Shown in pieces: positions 55,701-63,636 of a DNA stretch of 64,000 nt. The position numbers and the translations under genes are program-made. The notes under the pieces are model-generated. The model searched no databases, was not told where the DNA came from, and worked only from the letters and a program-made list of their open reading frames with translations. Origin of the DNA: Macropodus opercularis (lineage: Eukaryota; Chordata; Actinopteri; Anabantiformes; Osphronemidae); assembly GCA_030770545.1 (NCBI GenBank), contig CM061100.1, positions 3,603,501 to 3,667,500 on the forward strand, in the 5' to 3' direction. How positions within the stretch are numbered: position 1 is the stretch's first letter; each line of letters starts with the position of its first letter.

Positions 55701-58700
55701 ATTATGAGCAGGAGTTTCTTCAGAGGCGTTTCTCTGGGGGAAGTCAGTCATATGGGGGCGATTCTCCGCGTCTGTCACCCTGCAGCAGCATGGGGAAACT
55801 CAGCAAGTCTGACGAACAGCTCTCCTCCATGGAGCAGGACAGCGGTCAGTGTTCTCGTAACACCAGCTGCGAGACACTTGGTATGTATGAGATAAGATGG
55901 TAGCGTTTCATTGAATCTACTTGTACAAATGTTTGAGTAATCTTTGACTTTTGTTTGCAATTCCAGACAACACCGAGCATTACGACCCAGATTATGACTT
56001 CCTCCATCAGGATTTGTCAGCTGGAGAAAACCTCCCCCCAATACCAGTGGGAGGGTGTCTAAGCCCTCTGCCTGAATCTCACAGCGAGTCCTCTTCACCC
56101 ATCCCTGGACAGCTTCCCTCGCATCCCCGCTTCAGTGCTCCTCCACCGCAGAACACGGCTGAATACTGGACGACCCAAGCCAACCAAACCAATCCCCTAC
56201 AGCCCACTAGGGTCAGCGCACCCCCTGCACTTCCCCAGAAGCAGCGACGCAACACCCAGGCATCGCTCTTCTCTGACGGAGGGTCCAGGGTGCTGTATGA
56301 GCGCTACCCCTCCCAATATGACAACTTGTCTGAAGAGGAACTGCATCCTACACCACCATTCCCTCTTTTCACACCCATCTCACCAATGCCTCAGACAAAT
56401 GGGAGTGTGTTTGTCACCCAGTACGTACCCTGCGAGAATGCAGATGTTCCTGCCAGCCCACCGCCTCTCCCAGAAAAGAAAAGCAGACACAGTAAGTAGA
56501 TGTAGAGACGTAGATGGGGGTGAAGACAGGAAGGTCTTTAAATGAGATGCTTAAACAGATGGCACAGAAGCAAGGAAAGCACACTGTAAAGCAAGAATGA
56601 CATTGATAAAATAAAAGTGGCAGTGGTTACATTTCTTCATGTAATCAATGGAATATAGGCTAAATCAAGGAAATAATCCACTGTGAATTGAGGCAGGAAG
56701 TGACTACCAGGATATGCTACAATGGGTCTGGCTCCAGGGGCACAAGGGGCAACATTTGGTCATTTCCTGACACACCTGCTGCATCACTTCCTCTTAAGCT
56801 ACTGTATTATATCATTCCATACAGTCAACGTTTCCTGTATGCTAAGCTGGTTGAAAGTGAGATTCCACGATTTTATACAAGAAGTCCGTATAAGCAATAT
56901 GACCAACTCAGGTCACAATAAACTAATCCATCTGCTTCTTTTAGTTCTCCAGTATATGCAGTTTGTGGAAGACTACTCCGAACCACAGCCCTCCGTGTTC
57001 TACCAAATGCCGCAGAGCGAGAGCATTTATGAGCAGCGTAACAAGCGCTTCCAGGAGGTCTATGGCTTCAATGACTCTTTCAGCAGCACAGACTCAGTCC
57101 ACGAGCCGATGCAGCCCCCAGCGTTGCCCCCAAAACAAAGGCAGCTGGTAAGAAACCCCTCCGGTCTGTGCAAGGGTGATACATGAAGTGTGAAGAATCA
57201 AATCCAGTTCCAATGATGTGTGATTTCTCAAAGGTTAATATAAACTAGTGTCCTGATATTGCTCAGCTCATTTTAAACTAAAATCTTCACTGATTACACT
57301 CCTGGCGATGAGATTATACCTAGAGCCTCACATGAGCAGTTTTTTGTGGTAGAGCTCAGTGCTTGTCCCCGTGTCTTGTTGTAAAGGCTGGGAAGGAACG
57401 TCTAGGAAGGAATGCAGACAGCATTCTGGGGCTAGTATACTCCAGTGGTAATCCTCATCAATTTTATCTCAAGTCTCCTTCTATCTACTTATCTCTCTCA
57501 CCTATTAATTCCCTCCTTCCTACTCAATCTACCTTCCTTGCTGTTTTTGTAACCAAAGCAGACGTCTGTGAGTACATGGAGGTGTTCATTGTTAGTAGGA
57601 GATAAGCCTGGCCATTATCAGGCCCCCATCAGATCCAGTGCACTTATCTTAATCTGGGTCGGCGTCTGGGTTAATTGAGACAAGAGTCTGACATTGAGTC
57701 AGTGGGGAAATACAGGAAGAGACAACATAGTCTAAGTCACAGTCATAGAGGGTAAACTGTGATTAGATGTGTTAGCTTGAAATGAGAATCTTCTAGTGTG
57801 GCCTGTATAGTCGTGATTTGGACAGTTAAAAAGGTAGAATTTGGAAAATGAGAATGTGAGTCGCAATGAACAACATTTAGCTCTTTTCATTCTTTGATGC
57901 CGGCCATATGTAGTTGAAGGTGAGAAAGAAAAAATGACTTTGGCTGAGTGTCAGTCCATACAGGCCACCTCAGCCTCTCATTGTCCAGTCTTCTCTTTCT
58001 GCCACCGCAATTGCGTATTTGGAACCTTGCACAGGTTTTATTTATATCCTCGCTCTGTCTGAGCGTACAGTCAAGCTGTGCCCATCTCTGCTCCTGCTGC
58101 AAGGCCTAATCTGGCCACATGTTTTGGACTTGATGAGCCCGTGGCCCAGTGGAATAAGCCTGTTTGCCTCCACCATAAACCCATGTTCCAGGCTTACATT
58201 TTGGCGACTTTACACAGCTTTGCAAAAAAAAATAATAATTGCAGCTGCTGTGCGGATAAGGAAGTGGGCGAAAAAAAACAAAATGTGTTGATGCTGGCCC
58301 GGTTTCTGAAAAGCCCTATAAGCTCAGGATATTAAAGAGGGTTTATCAGGCTGCCGTGTGTGACCGGTGCACATCACCTCTAGTCTGGAGCTTTTTAGGA
58401 ATAACTGTAACCTAAACATGTCTGTAAACTCATATTTGGCACCTCAGAAACAGTAGTCTGCTCACTGTACTTATATTTACAGCCAATGAGCTGAAGCTAC
58501 CAGAATGAATTGAATGCCTCAGCTTTCAACACTTTGCTTTCATGATTCTGCTGCTGAACTTTGAAATCTGCTCTAATTCAGTCTTGCTTACTATTGTAAT
58601 CAACCTCTTTTTTCTTCTTTCTCTCTTAACACCTCTTTACCTTTCCTTAACCCCCATCTCTCTCCCTCCCTTTGATTCTACATTTTGCCCTTTTTCTTTC

Positions 58701-61700
58701 GCTTTGTTTCCTCCTCAGGCCTCCCACTCTTCCTCCCCCTCTTCCTCCTCCTCCTCTTCCCTCTCCTGCCACCTCCAGCCGTCTGTAGCGGCCATGGAGG
58801 AGGTGGGCTCTGGGCTGGGCCTCAGCATGTCCATCTCTAACTCCTGCCTGATTGGCCAAGCGTCCTTGACCACACCCACGGTGAGTCCCCCCCACCCCCC
58901 ATTCTCTCACGTTCGCCACTCCAGCGTGGGAGGGTGCTGTGTGGTCCTGGACTGGTCCGAGCGTGATCTGACCTGTGTGTGTGCGCCGTATGTGATACAG
59001 TCTGTTCATCCACCCCTGACCCATTTCAGGTTTCTGATGAGGCCACTGGTTGAAGGTCGGTGGTTTGGTTGTTGTGTAGTCCTTAAATTGTTCATCCATC
59101 CATCCAATTGTTTTGACAGAGTGATTCTGTTCTGTGTGTCAAGTTTGACTGTGTTTGTGTTGTGTTATGTTTTTAAGCTGTGTGATAATTTGTGCCTTAT
59201 GTGGTCACGAGTGTGTGAAGTTGTTTGTTGTGGCTCTCTGTAGCCTCTGGCTTGTCTTTCTTGCATTGCATTGAAGCATTCCTCCACAGGACAGGTAATT
59301 ATCGGCACCTTCCCCCGTTTCCACTTTGTTTGGCATTGAGTTGTGCGCAAAGAGCAGCTCACCCAAACGTCTTCAGTGAGTTTCAGACTTTTGGTGTATG
59401 CTTATAAATACAAATTTGCCCTGATGTCTGAGCATCCTTGGCTATGTGCTACAGTGGTTTGGCCAGTATTTGGGTGGACTTTGACCCATGGTGACCCCAC
59501 AGTGTCCTAGAGTTGTAAGGACACAGTGTGGATCTCCCTCTGGAGATCTCCAGTGAAATGCACCACATGAACCTGATGGAAAGCACATTCCTCCTGCTTT
59601 TGCTCCTCTGTCTTCCTTTCTTTTCTCCTACTCTTCCGCTGTTTCTGTCCACACACGCTCTCTGCATTCTGTCTGTCTAGTGCCTCCCTCACCGTCATGC
59701 TGTAGTCTCCTCCTCCTGGAGCGTGCACACATTTCCACACGTCCCATTTGTCTTTTTCTGAGGAATGTTTGCATTCCTCAACTCTTTGGGGCATTATGTT
59801 TTCGGGGGATGTTATGGGGGAGGATATGCCAGGAATATGGCATATGTTGGGTGGAAAGAGAAAAACTGCTGGTAGTAAACAGGATTCAGTGTTTTCTGTG
59901 GAAAAGAGAGGCGTCCGGCTGTGTGTGAATACGTGCATGTATTGTGCGCGTGTGCATGTGTGTCAGCACGAGTGTTAATCAGTGTATGTTGTGTTTTGTG
60001 CTGGTATGCTGAAACAAAGCTGGTATGTGCAACTTGTTAAGACAGGTTGCTGCTACCTCCCAGCTGCCAGCCATCTCCTCAGCTGTCCACGCACGCATTG
60101 AGAAATGTTGTGTAAACACACGCTCTGAGTTGTTGCTAGCTTATCTGTGTGTTTCTCTGTCTGCGGGTTGTCATTTTTCATGCTACCTCATCGTAGGTGT
60201 TTTTCTTGTCACTAGTTTCACTTTTCCCTTCTTCGGTGTTCAGTGCATTTCATGTTCAGGCACATTACTCCCATAGGCCAGGGTTCCCAGAGGTGTTGGA
60301 GAAGGAACACTTTCCATCCTTTTGTTTCATGTTGTTTAGCTTCTTTTCCTATCTGCTCTATCTTTACCTCTTTAACTCCGAAGTTCTCTGTCTTTTCTTT
60401 CCTTCTGCTTTTATTCTTTCCACCAATCACAGAGCTTGGACCAGGTTACCTTGACCAATGCCACCATTCTGGATGGCAGTGGGGGTGGGCCCAACGGTTC
60501 CCTGGCCGGCTCCATGGGCTCTGTGGCTGTCTGTCTTCCTTCTGAGTCTTCTCTCACTGATTCTCTCCACACCTCAGCGGTGAGCTTACAATGGACAGGT
60601 TTCAGAAGCACCAGCAGGATACTTAAGTGAAATATCTCCTCTGTGAGCCCTTCCCTTGGCAGATTGGTGTTACATTACAGCTGTTCAGTATTGTTGCTCA
60701 GATGATATGATGGCTCATTCTCTGGTTGTCGTGATCACAGCCCACAACTTTTTGCTGTGTGATTAGTGGTCCTAAAAGATTCACACTTGGGCATGTTGCA
60801 CTGCATGTTCTGTTTGGCCAATAAACACTGTTACCTGCCTAAATTGTGCACTTCAGTGCCACCTGGTGGTGGTGAAGACATTGAGCTGAAAACACATTTC
60901 TCATTGTTCAAAATCTGATCCCCGCTCGTCGCTACCTCTCTTCCTTAGCTACAAACATGCACTTGCCGTTTGTCCCACTCTTAGCAGTCACTTTGTGGCC
61001 CTCTCCGCTGCCTCACGCCTCGGTTTGTATCCCTCCTCTTTTCCCATAGAGTGAGAGTGCGAATGACGAGGGTGGCGAGGGGGAGTACGTCAACTTGTAC
61101 TCATCCAGCCAGGCCAATGGGGAGCTGCCTCTCTCCCTCAGAGTAAGTAGCTGTCTGCCACGGGTACCAAAGGTCAGTTCCATTTACACATCTCATCACT
61201 TTGGGATATGAATCAATTCAGAAGTGGCGAGGGATTTGAAGTAAGAAGGCCTGTTTGACTGGCAGATATCACTTGCACCGTTCGTGTGTTGCCCTGAGCA
61301 GCTCTTATTGATTCATGTCTTGAACCGATGATACTGAAATGGAATGTGAATGCCGCCAGACCTGACTGAGCATGACTTCGGGTTCCCGGGTTTGCTCGAG
61401 GGGTACTCGTGTCGTCCATCTGTATATAGTTCTGACTGGCGGGCTGGTGACTGCTGTCTGTCTGGCTGCGCTTGAACTATAACCAGCATTTAACCTTATT
61501 CCGATCTATCACCTGACTTGTCGCAACTCCAAAAGGGATTCTCAGTGCTCCTGCAGTTTTCCAATAACATTCCCCATAACAAGCTTGTGTGCAGCTGTGC
61601 ATGTGGGACAGTGCACGTGTGGGTGTGTTCAAACTCCTTCGGGTGAGGAGGCATGTTGAGATGTGAGAGTGAGATCAAGAGAGTCTGTAAACAGAAATGT

Positions 61701-63636
61701 GACTTTGGTGGCGTTTCAGTGTGAGTGATCTCTTTCTGGTGTTTTTGTTTTTTAGGTTTCACATGTTTTTTTTTCTTGCATATGTTGAGAAAAGGCTGCA
61801 TTTCACCCATCAAACATTTCCAGCTAATTTTCCTCAACTCAACAGGGATAACGTCCTCTGTCGACGTAGTGTTAGTTTGTGCAAAGCATCCGTCCTTTTC
61901 CTGAAGGTCTTGTCAATAGCCAGCCTACTCACTGCATTGAACTATTTGCCACTACTTTTGCGTGTGTCACGCTGTACACATGTTGATGGCTTTTCTGTCC
62001 ACCGATCAGGAAACAATCACAGCTGATGATGTACTGCAAGACCCCAGCCCTCCAATGCCATCCACTAATAACAAAGAGGCTTTGGATAAAGAAAGGTAAT
62101 CATATACTCCATACTGCTCTACAAAGCACAGAAAGTACCACTATATTTATATTTTTTTTGAGTTACTCATCATTGCTTAATTTGCAGATTAATTTACTCA
62201 AAATGTTATTGTTATACATGTTCACATACTAATGTGTAATGTTTGGTAATTTTATTATTAAATTAAAACATAGCCCCAGCAACATTTCCACTGTTGCTCT
62301 AAGTGTTACATTTCTATATTATGTAAATGCTAAATAATGTAAGAGTTTTTCTGTGGTGCAAATAATGACTATTTGTGTTCTAGAAGGCAGAAGTCACCAG
62401 AGTCAGCTGGAAGTGATGAGGAAGACGTGGACGAGCTTTCCCTTATAGACCACAAGGAGATTATGACCAGGATAACACTAAAACAAGAAGTAAGACGGCC
62501 ACTGCTCCTGACGCTGTTTACTGGTCGTATGACAAAGCTGCGGCAGCTGCATGTAAAGCACATTTTATTCTGTTAGTTCAGTTCAAGCTGAAGATGTGAA
62601 ATCAGATGCTTAGAGGCACCACTGGCAGTCACTGGTGCCCTCTGGAGTGGAGTCTCTGGAATTGCAGAGCAGAAGCTGCCACACCGCCCCTCTCCTCCTC
62701 CTCCTCCTTCTACACCTCCGCCTCTTTTGTGCTGCAGTCTGATAGACAGATGTGTGAAACGGCTGCTTGCCACTCTGCAAGGTTAGGGACAATGTGACAG
62801 CAGCCATTTACAAAAGAGATTTTGAAAGACTCAGCTTGCAATGACATGTAGAGGCGTGATAGAAGGCACGTTGCAGTTGTGATGCTCTTCTTAGACACAA
62901 GTCTGTCTGTTTCTTCGTCATCAGACGAGCTGGTGCAGGACAGGAAGAGGTGGAGGGCAGATAAAGACAGGAGGAGAAAAGGTGCAGGCTACATTCGGGC
63001 TAGACTGCATCAGTGCTTATTAACTTTAACCACTCTCACCCTATTACACCAATGTTTTCCTCTGTTGTTTTCTCCAATTTTCCACACCTCACTTGCGCTC
63101 CTTAATTTTCCCAGAATGACGACGGTCCTGACGTTCGCGCTGGATCAGGAGATATTTTATTAGTCCACGCTACAGAAACCGATCGCAAAGGTATGGTGCA
63201 GATTGCAGAAGACATTGTGAACCTAAATGTTTGTTTTGTGTATTAGGATATACTGCAGCAGTTACTCTAGCTTGACAGACCTTCAGTCGTTTTATCTTAT
63301 AAGCCAAATTAATTTTTATTTGTGTAGTGTGATTTGTAGCTTTACTGACATGTTATTACTTTTCTAATCTTCTCTGAGTAGCATTTTAAATAGCCTCAGT
63401 CTCTCTGTGGTTCAGTTATTTGAAATGTGTTGGTCAGGGTTACGTAGCCTTCACATGTTGGATGTGTCTTCAGCTTTGGTTCGTTAATTGGGTCTGTCTG
63501 ACTGCACGTCGACTGAAATATGGTGCTTTCTTCTCTGTTTTCGCTCAACAGATCTTGTTTTGTACTGTGAAGCCTTTCTGACTACATATAGGACGTTTAT
63601 AACCCCAGAGGACCTCATTAAGAAGCTACACTACAG
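34697..63636 (+). CDS. rapgef1: rapgef1 (C3G) Rap guanine-nucleotide exchange factor 1, 5' two-thirds, multi-exon, runs off the right edge
   Basis: C3G is a cytoplasmic exchange factor that loads GTP on Rap1 and R-Ras downstream of Crk adaptors at integrins, cadherins and growth-factor receptors. I join exons 34697-34724 and/or 38346-38450, then 50876-51021, 52252-52430, 53642-53798, 53954-54042, 54120-54278, 54891-54941, 55469-55583, 55700-55880, 55967-56491, 56945-57147, 58719-58880, 60433-60579, 61050-61142, 62010-62095, 62384-62489, 63115-63190 and 63552-63636. All phases agree and no in-frame stop arises. Diagnostic stretches match vertebrate C3G: DSQRSHLSSFTMKL, EKEVVSALRYFKTIVDKM, SLANLIRW, PPPALPPKKR, LIDHKEIM, LLVHATETDRK and YCEAFLTTYRTF. 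Four Crk-type P-x-L-P-x-K motifs are present. The REM domain has only begun when the window ends, so most of it and the whole CDC25 catalytic domain are missing here. I cannot tell which teleost paralogue (a or b) this is. Introns are GT-AG except the last, which appears to be AT-AC. Confidence 0.96.
34725..38345 (+). other. rapgef1: rapgef1 intron after exon 1
   Basis: The first 700 bp are CpG-rich and carry repeated GCTAACGTTAGC-like words (34957, 35340, 35385, 35402). The rest is ordinary intronic sequence with the AG/TG microsatellite at 36104. No coding exon was seen. Confidence 0.7.
36104..36139. repeat. compound (AG)n(TG)n microsatellite
   Basis: About nine AG units are followed by about seven TG units, in the first rapgef1 intron. 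Confidence 0.9.
38346..38450 (+). CDS. rapgef1: rapgef1 alternative N-terminal exon (alternative first exon or 105-nt cassette)
   Basis: The segment ends in GACACAG followed by donor GTAAAT (38451) and is in phase 1, so it splices in frame to exon 2 as ...DEDT-DSQRSH. The human canonical form begins MDT-DSQRSH, so the last codons look homologous to human exon 1. If it is a first exon, the start is ATG 38369 (MGNISWRS..., 27 codons, acidic and serine-rich). If it is internal, the acceptor is TTAATAG ending at 38345 and the exon is 105 nt, phase 1-1, inserting 35 residues after exon 1. The acceptor is pyrimidine-poor, so I favour a first exon. The MGN start resembles another mammalian C3G isoform that also begins MGN; whether the glycine is acylated is unknown. 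Confidence 0.7.
42916..42985. repeat. degenerate ATTAATC-rich dispersed repeat
   Basis: The run AGAGCTACAACTAAAGATTA, then TTGATTAGGTTCTCAGTTAA and TCAATCTG resembles the start of a very abundant fish repeat (GAGCTGCAACTAATGATTAT). It is a relic within the large rapgef1 intron and has no coding part. Confidence 0.4.
46880..47120. repeat. possible decayed interspersed repeat
   Basis: GTAGGTCAGTCGGTTCAGGA followed by CTTTGATCTACACAGATGTC loosely follows a common fish repeat (GTCAGTCGGTCCACCACTTT). The match is weak and by eye. Confidence 0.25.
50876..51021 (+). CDS. rapgef1: rapgef1 exon 2 (basic N-terminal segment, MKLKDKFHSPKIKR)
   Basis: The acceptor TTTGCCCACAG (ends 50875) precedes ACTCGCAACGG; the donor is AAG/GTATAT at 51022. 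The exon enters in phase 1 and leaves in phase 0. It encodes DSQRSHLSSFTMKLKDKFH followed by a lysine-rich stretch, nearly identical to mammalian C3G, and then a diverged QQQHEPPAKSTEKPANK tail. An internal ATG at 50908 would allow initiation at MKLKDKF if upstream exons were non-coding. Confidence 0.96.
51022..52251 (+). other. rapgef1: rapgef1 intron 2
   Basis: Holds a (TA)n tract and a 122-codon minus-strand open frame (51545-51913) that I regard as chance. No exon equivalent to the extra 37-residue segment of the human long form was found. Confidence 0.7.
51445..51463. repeat. (TA)n microsatellite
   Basis: A short pure TA tract in intron 2 of rapgef1. Confidence 0.9.
52252..52430 (+). 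CDS. rapgef1: rapgef1 exon 3 (N-terminal regulatory domain)
   Basis: The acceptor TATTTTTCCAG ends at 52251 and the donor GTGAGT starts at 52431; phase 0 in, phase 2 out. It encodes KVSRLEEHEKEVVSALRYF through MLPGSASKVLEAILPLVQ to RIQH, very close to mammalian C3G. In the human protein this belongs to the N-terminal domain that packs on the REM domain and restrains activity. The exon opens with AAGGTGAGT, itself a perfect donor consensus. Confidence 0.97.
52431..53641 (+). other. rapgef1: rapgef1 intron 3
   Basis: Ordinary intronic sequence between a GTGAGT donor and a TTTCAACAG acceptor. Nothing else was seen. Confidence 0.75.
53642..53798 (+). CDS. rapgef1: rapgef1 exon 4 (N-terminal domain, cadherin-binding region)
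   Basis: The acceptor TTTCAACAG ends at 53641 and the donor GTATGT starts at 53799. The AG left by exon 3 plus T gives serine, then SALSSCHNRVYQSLANLIRW and VMLDGIDLDDKENV... to LDGVK; phase 2 in, phase 0 out. In human C3G this part of the N-terminal domain is reported to contribute to E-cadherin binding and autoinhibition. Confidence 0.97.
53954..54042 (+). CDS. rapgef1: rapgef1 exon 5 (ELVKLTIEKQ segment)
   Basis: The acceptor ATGATCAG ends at 53953 and the donor GTGAGT starts at 54043. It encodes ELVKLTIEKQEHPSPTTPNK followed by a proline-rich tail ending in AE. The first ten residues match the end of the C3G N-terminal domain; the rest is linker. Phase 0 in, phase 2 out. Confidence 0.95.
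54120..54278 (+). CDS. rapgef1: rapgef1 exon 6 (linker with APPKPPLP)
   Basis: The acceptor TGTGTGTAG ends at 54119 and the donor GTGAGA starts at 54279. The frame gives SSVSSETPMIDREQQ, then an Ala/Val-rich stretch and DEDVAPPKPPLPEAK. Human C3G has the equivalent DEEVAPPKPPLP, a proline-rich site just upstream of the first Crk-binding motif. The exon is phase 2-2, so skipping it would keep the frame. Confidence 0.93.
54279..54890 (+). other. rapgef1: rapgef1 intron between exons 6 and 7
   Basis: AT-rich intron with a strong pyrimidine tract before the exon 7 acceptor. Nothing else was seen. Confidence 0.65.
54891..54941 (+). CDS. rapgef1: rapgef1 exon 7, candidate 51-nt cassette exon
   Basis: A pyrimidine-rich acceptor (CATTCTGGGAACAG, ends 54890) and a donor GTATGT (54942) bracket 51 nt that are open in the required phase 2-2. 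It would add about 17 residues (R-AQLSADAGQRRPSEKE-N) directly before the first Crk SH3-binding motif. Skipping it joins exon 6 to exon 8 as ELSPPPALPP, which matches the human arrangement, so inclusion is probably alternative. I do not recall a mammalian counterpart. Confidence 0.55.
54942..55468 (+). other. rapgef1: rapgef1 intron between exons 7 and 8
   Basis: Contains the (GT)10 tract at 55311. If exon 7 is skipped, 54279-55468 is a single intron. Confidence 0.65.
55311..55330. repeat. (GT)10 microsatellite
   Basis: A pure GT tract in the intron between exons 7 and 8. Confidence 0.9.
55469..55583 (+). CDS. rapgef1: rapgef1 exon 8 (first Crk SH3-binding motif PPPALPPKKR)
   Basis: The acceptor CTTTTAACAG ends at 55468 and the donor GTGAGA starts at 55584; phase 2 in, phase 0 out. 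It encodes PPPALPPKKRQSAPSPTRVA and then VVAPMSRGSSLPCSVHRQ. PPPALPPKK is the textbook high-affinity ligand of the Crk N-terminal SH3 domain and is preserved residue for residue. Confidence 0.97.
55700..55880 (+). CDS. rapgef1: rapgef1 exon 9 (SGGSQSYGGDSPRLSP, Ser-rich regulatory segment)
   Basis: It encodes DYEQEFLQRRFSGGSQSYGG, then SPRLSPCSSMGKLSKSDEQL and SGQCSRNTSCETL, nearly identical to mammalian C3G. The start is ambiguous because three CAG triplets precede it (55691-55699), so the exon may begin at 55694, 55697 or 55700 and add two, one or no glutamines. The donor is GTATGT at 55881, phase 1 out. Confidence 0.95.
55967..56491 (+). CDS. rapgef1: rapgef1 exon 10 (large proline-rich exon with two Crk-type motifs)
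   Basis: The acceptor TGCAATTCCAG ends at 55966 and the donor GTAAGT starts at 56492; phase 1-1, 525 nt. It encodes DNTEHYDPDYDFLHQDLS, an APPALPQKQRR motif, VLYERYPSQYDNLSEEEL, and SPPPLPEKKSRH near the end. The YERxPSQYDN stretch corresponds to the human region carrying the regulatory tyrosine usually cited as Tyr504. APPALPQKQR and PPPLPEKK are the second and third Crk-type ligands. The N-terminal half is more diverged than its neighbours. Confidence 0.96.
56492..56944 (+). other. rapgef1: rapgef1 intron between exons 10 and 11
   Basis: GTAAGT donor and CTTCTTTTAG acceptor. The open frame reading into exon 11 from 56722 is fortuitous. Confidence 0.75.
56945..57147 (+). CDS. rapgef1: rapgef1 exon 11 (fourth Crk-type motif, QPPALPPKQR)
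   Basis: The acceptor GCTTCTTTTAG ends at 56944 and the donor GTAAGA starts at 57148. Using TTTTAG rather than the CCAG eight bases downstream keeps phase: A+TT gives isoleucine and the protein reads RHILQYMQFVEDYSEPQPS, matching human KHMLAYMQLLEDYSEPQPS. It continues VYGFNDSFSSTDSVHE and ends QPPALPPKQRQL, the last Crk-type ligand. Phase 1 in, phase 0 out. Confidence 0.97.
57148..58718 (+). other. rapgef1: rapgef1 intron between exons 11 and 12
   Basis: Ends in a long pyrimidine-rich tract (about 58600-58718). No further exon was recognised. Confidence 0.7.
58719..58880 (+). CDS. rapgef1: rapgef1 exon 12, 162-nt frame-neutral exon (Ser-rich, probable cassette)
   Basis: A long pyrimidine tract and CTCCTCAG (ends 58718) precede a 54-codon open segment that ends at ACG/GTGAGT (58881), phase 0-0. 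It encodes a serine-rich run, then PSVAAMEEVGSGLGLSMSIS and LIGQASLTTPT. The commonly annotated human protein has nothing equivalent between PPKQRQL and the DELSLIDH block, but tissue-specific cassette exons in this region of mammalian C3G are known, so this is most likely an optional exon. Confidence 0.75.
58881..60432 (+). other. rapgef1: rapgef1 intron between exons 12 and 13
   Basis: TG-rich in parts (58970-59220, 59930-60020). No exon was recognised. Confidence 0.7.
60433..60579 (+). CDS. rapgef1: rapgef1 exon 13, 147-nt frame-neutral exon (probable cassette)
   Basis: The acceptor CACCAATCACAG ends at 60432 and the donor GTGAGC starts at 60580; 49 codons, phase 0-0, no stop. It encodes SLDQVTLTNATILDGSGGG, then PNGSLAGSMGSVAV and SESSLTDSLHTSA. 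The segment is Ser/Gly-rich and low in charge, consistent with a disordered insert in the adaptor-binding region. It shares phase with exons 12 and 14, so any combination keeps the frame. Confidence 0.75.
60580..61049 (+). other. rapgef1: rapgef1 intron between exons 13 and 14
   Basis: GTGAGC donor and TTTTCCCATAG acceptor. Nothing else was seen. Confidence 0.7.
61050..61142 (+). CDS. rapgef1: rapgef1 exon 14, 93-nt frame-neutral exon with EYVNLY motif (probable cassette)
   Basis: The acceptor CTTTTCCCATAG ends at 61049 and the donor GTAAGT starts at 61143; 31 codons, phase 0-0. It encodes SESANDEGGEGEYVNLYSSS and QANGELPLSLR. The tyrosine in acidic context followed by V-N-L fits the pY-x-N-x ligand class of Grb2-type SH2 domains. 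Third codon positions favour G/C strongly, as in real exons here. Confidence 0.8.
61143..62009 (+). other. rapgef1: rapgef1 intron between exons 14 and 15
   Basis: Pyrimidine runs near 61720-61780 but no exon. Nothing else was seen. Confidence 0.7.
62010..62095 (+). CDS. rapgef1: rapgef1 exon 15 (linker)
   Basis: The acceptor CACCGATCAG ends at 62009 and the donor GTAATC starts at 62096; phase 0 in, phase 2 out. It encodes ETITADDVLQDPSPPMPSTN followed by NKEALDKE. It is weakly conserved and corresponds by position to the variable human linker before the SEEEVDELSLIDH block. Confidence 0.9.
62384..62489 (+). CDS. rapgef1: rapgef1 exon 16 (VDELSLIDHKEIM block)
   Basis: The acceptor TTGTGTTCTAG ends at 62383 and the donor GTAAGA starts at 62490; phase 2 in, phase 0 out. 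It encodes RRQKSPESAGSDEEDVDELS and LIDHKEIMTRITLKQE. The second half is almost identical to human C3G and leads into the REM domain. Confidence 0.97.
62490..63114 (+). other. rapgef1: rapgef1 intron between exons 16 and 17
   Basis: Contains a 57-nt acceptor/donor-bounded open segment at 62925-62981 that could be a further frame-neutral exon (see findings). Confidence 0.65.
63115..63190 (+). CDS. rapgef1: rapgef1 exon 17 (DGPDVRAGSGDILLVHATETDRK)
   Basis: The acceptor TTAATTTTCCCAG ends at 63114 and the donor GTATGG starts at 63191; phase 0 in, phase 1 out. It encodes NDDGPDVRAGSGDILLVHAT and ETDRK, matching the mammalian sequence just before the RasGEF N-terminal domain with only a couple of substitutions. 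Confidence 0.97.
63191..63551 (+). other. rapgef1: rapgef1 intron between exons 17 and 18
   Basis: GTATGG donor and CGCTCAACAG acceptor. Nothing else was seen. Confidence 0.75.
63552..63636 (+). CDS. rapgef1: rapgef1 exon 18 (start of RasGEF N-terminal/REM domain)
   Basis: The acceptor TTCGCTCAACAG ends at 63551. The exon encodes DLVLYCEAFLTTYRTFITPE and DLIKKLHY plus AG of an arginine codon. Human continues KKLQYR-YEKFSPFA, so the exon must stop around the arginine codon. No GT lies there; the next bases ATATCCTTTT are the 5' splice-site consensus of U12-type AT-AC introns, so I end the exon at 63636 in phase 2. The next exon, expected to begin with a purine then TATGA, is not visible before 64000. 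Confidence 0.93.

Noticed and set aside
56951..56954. Alternative exon 11 acceptor at CTCCAG
   Set aside because: It would shift the frame; the TTTTAG acceptor eight bases upstream restores the conserved residues before YMQ.
58647..59099. 150-codon minus-strand frame
   Set aside because: It is the antisense shadow of rapgef1 exon 12 and its serine-coding TCC run.
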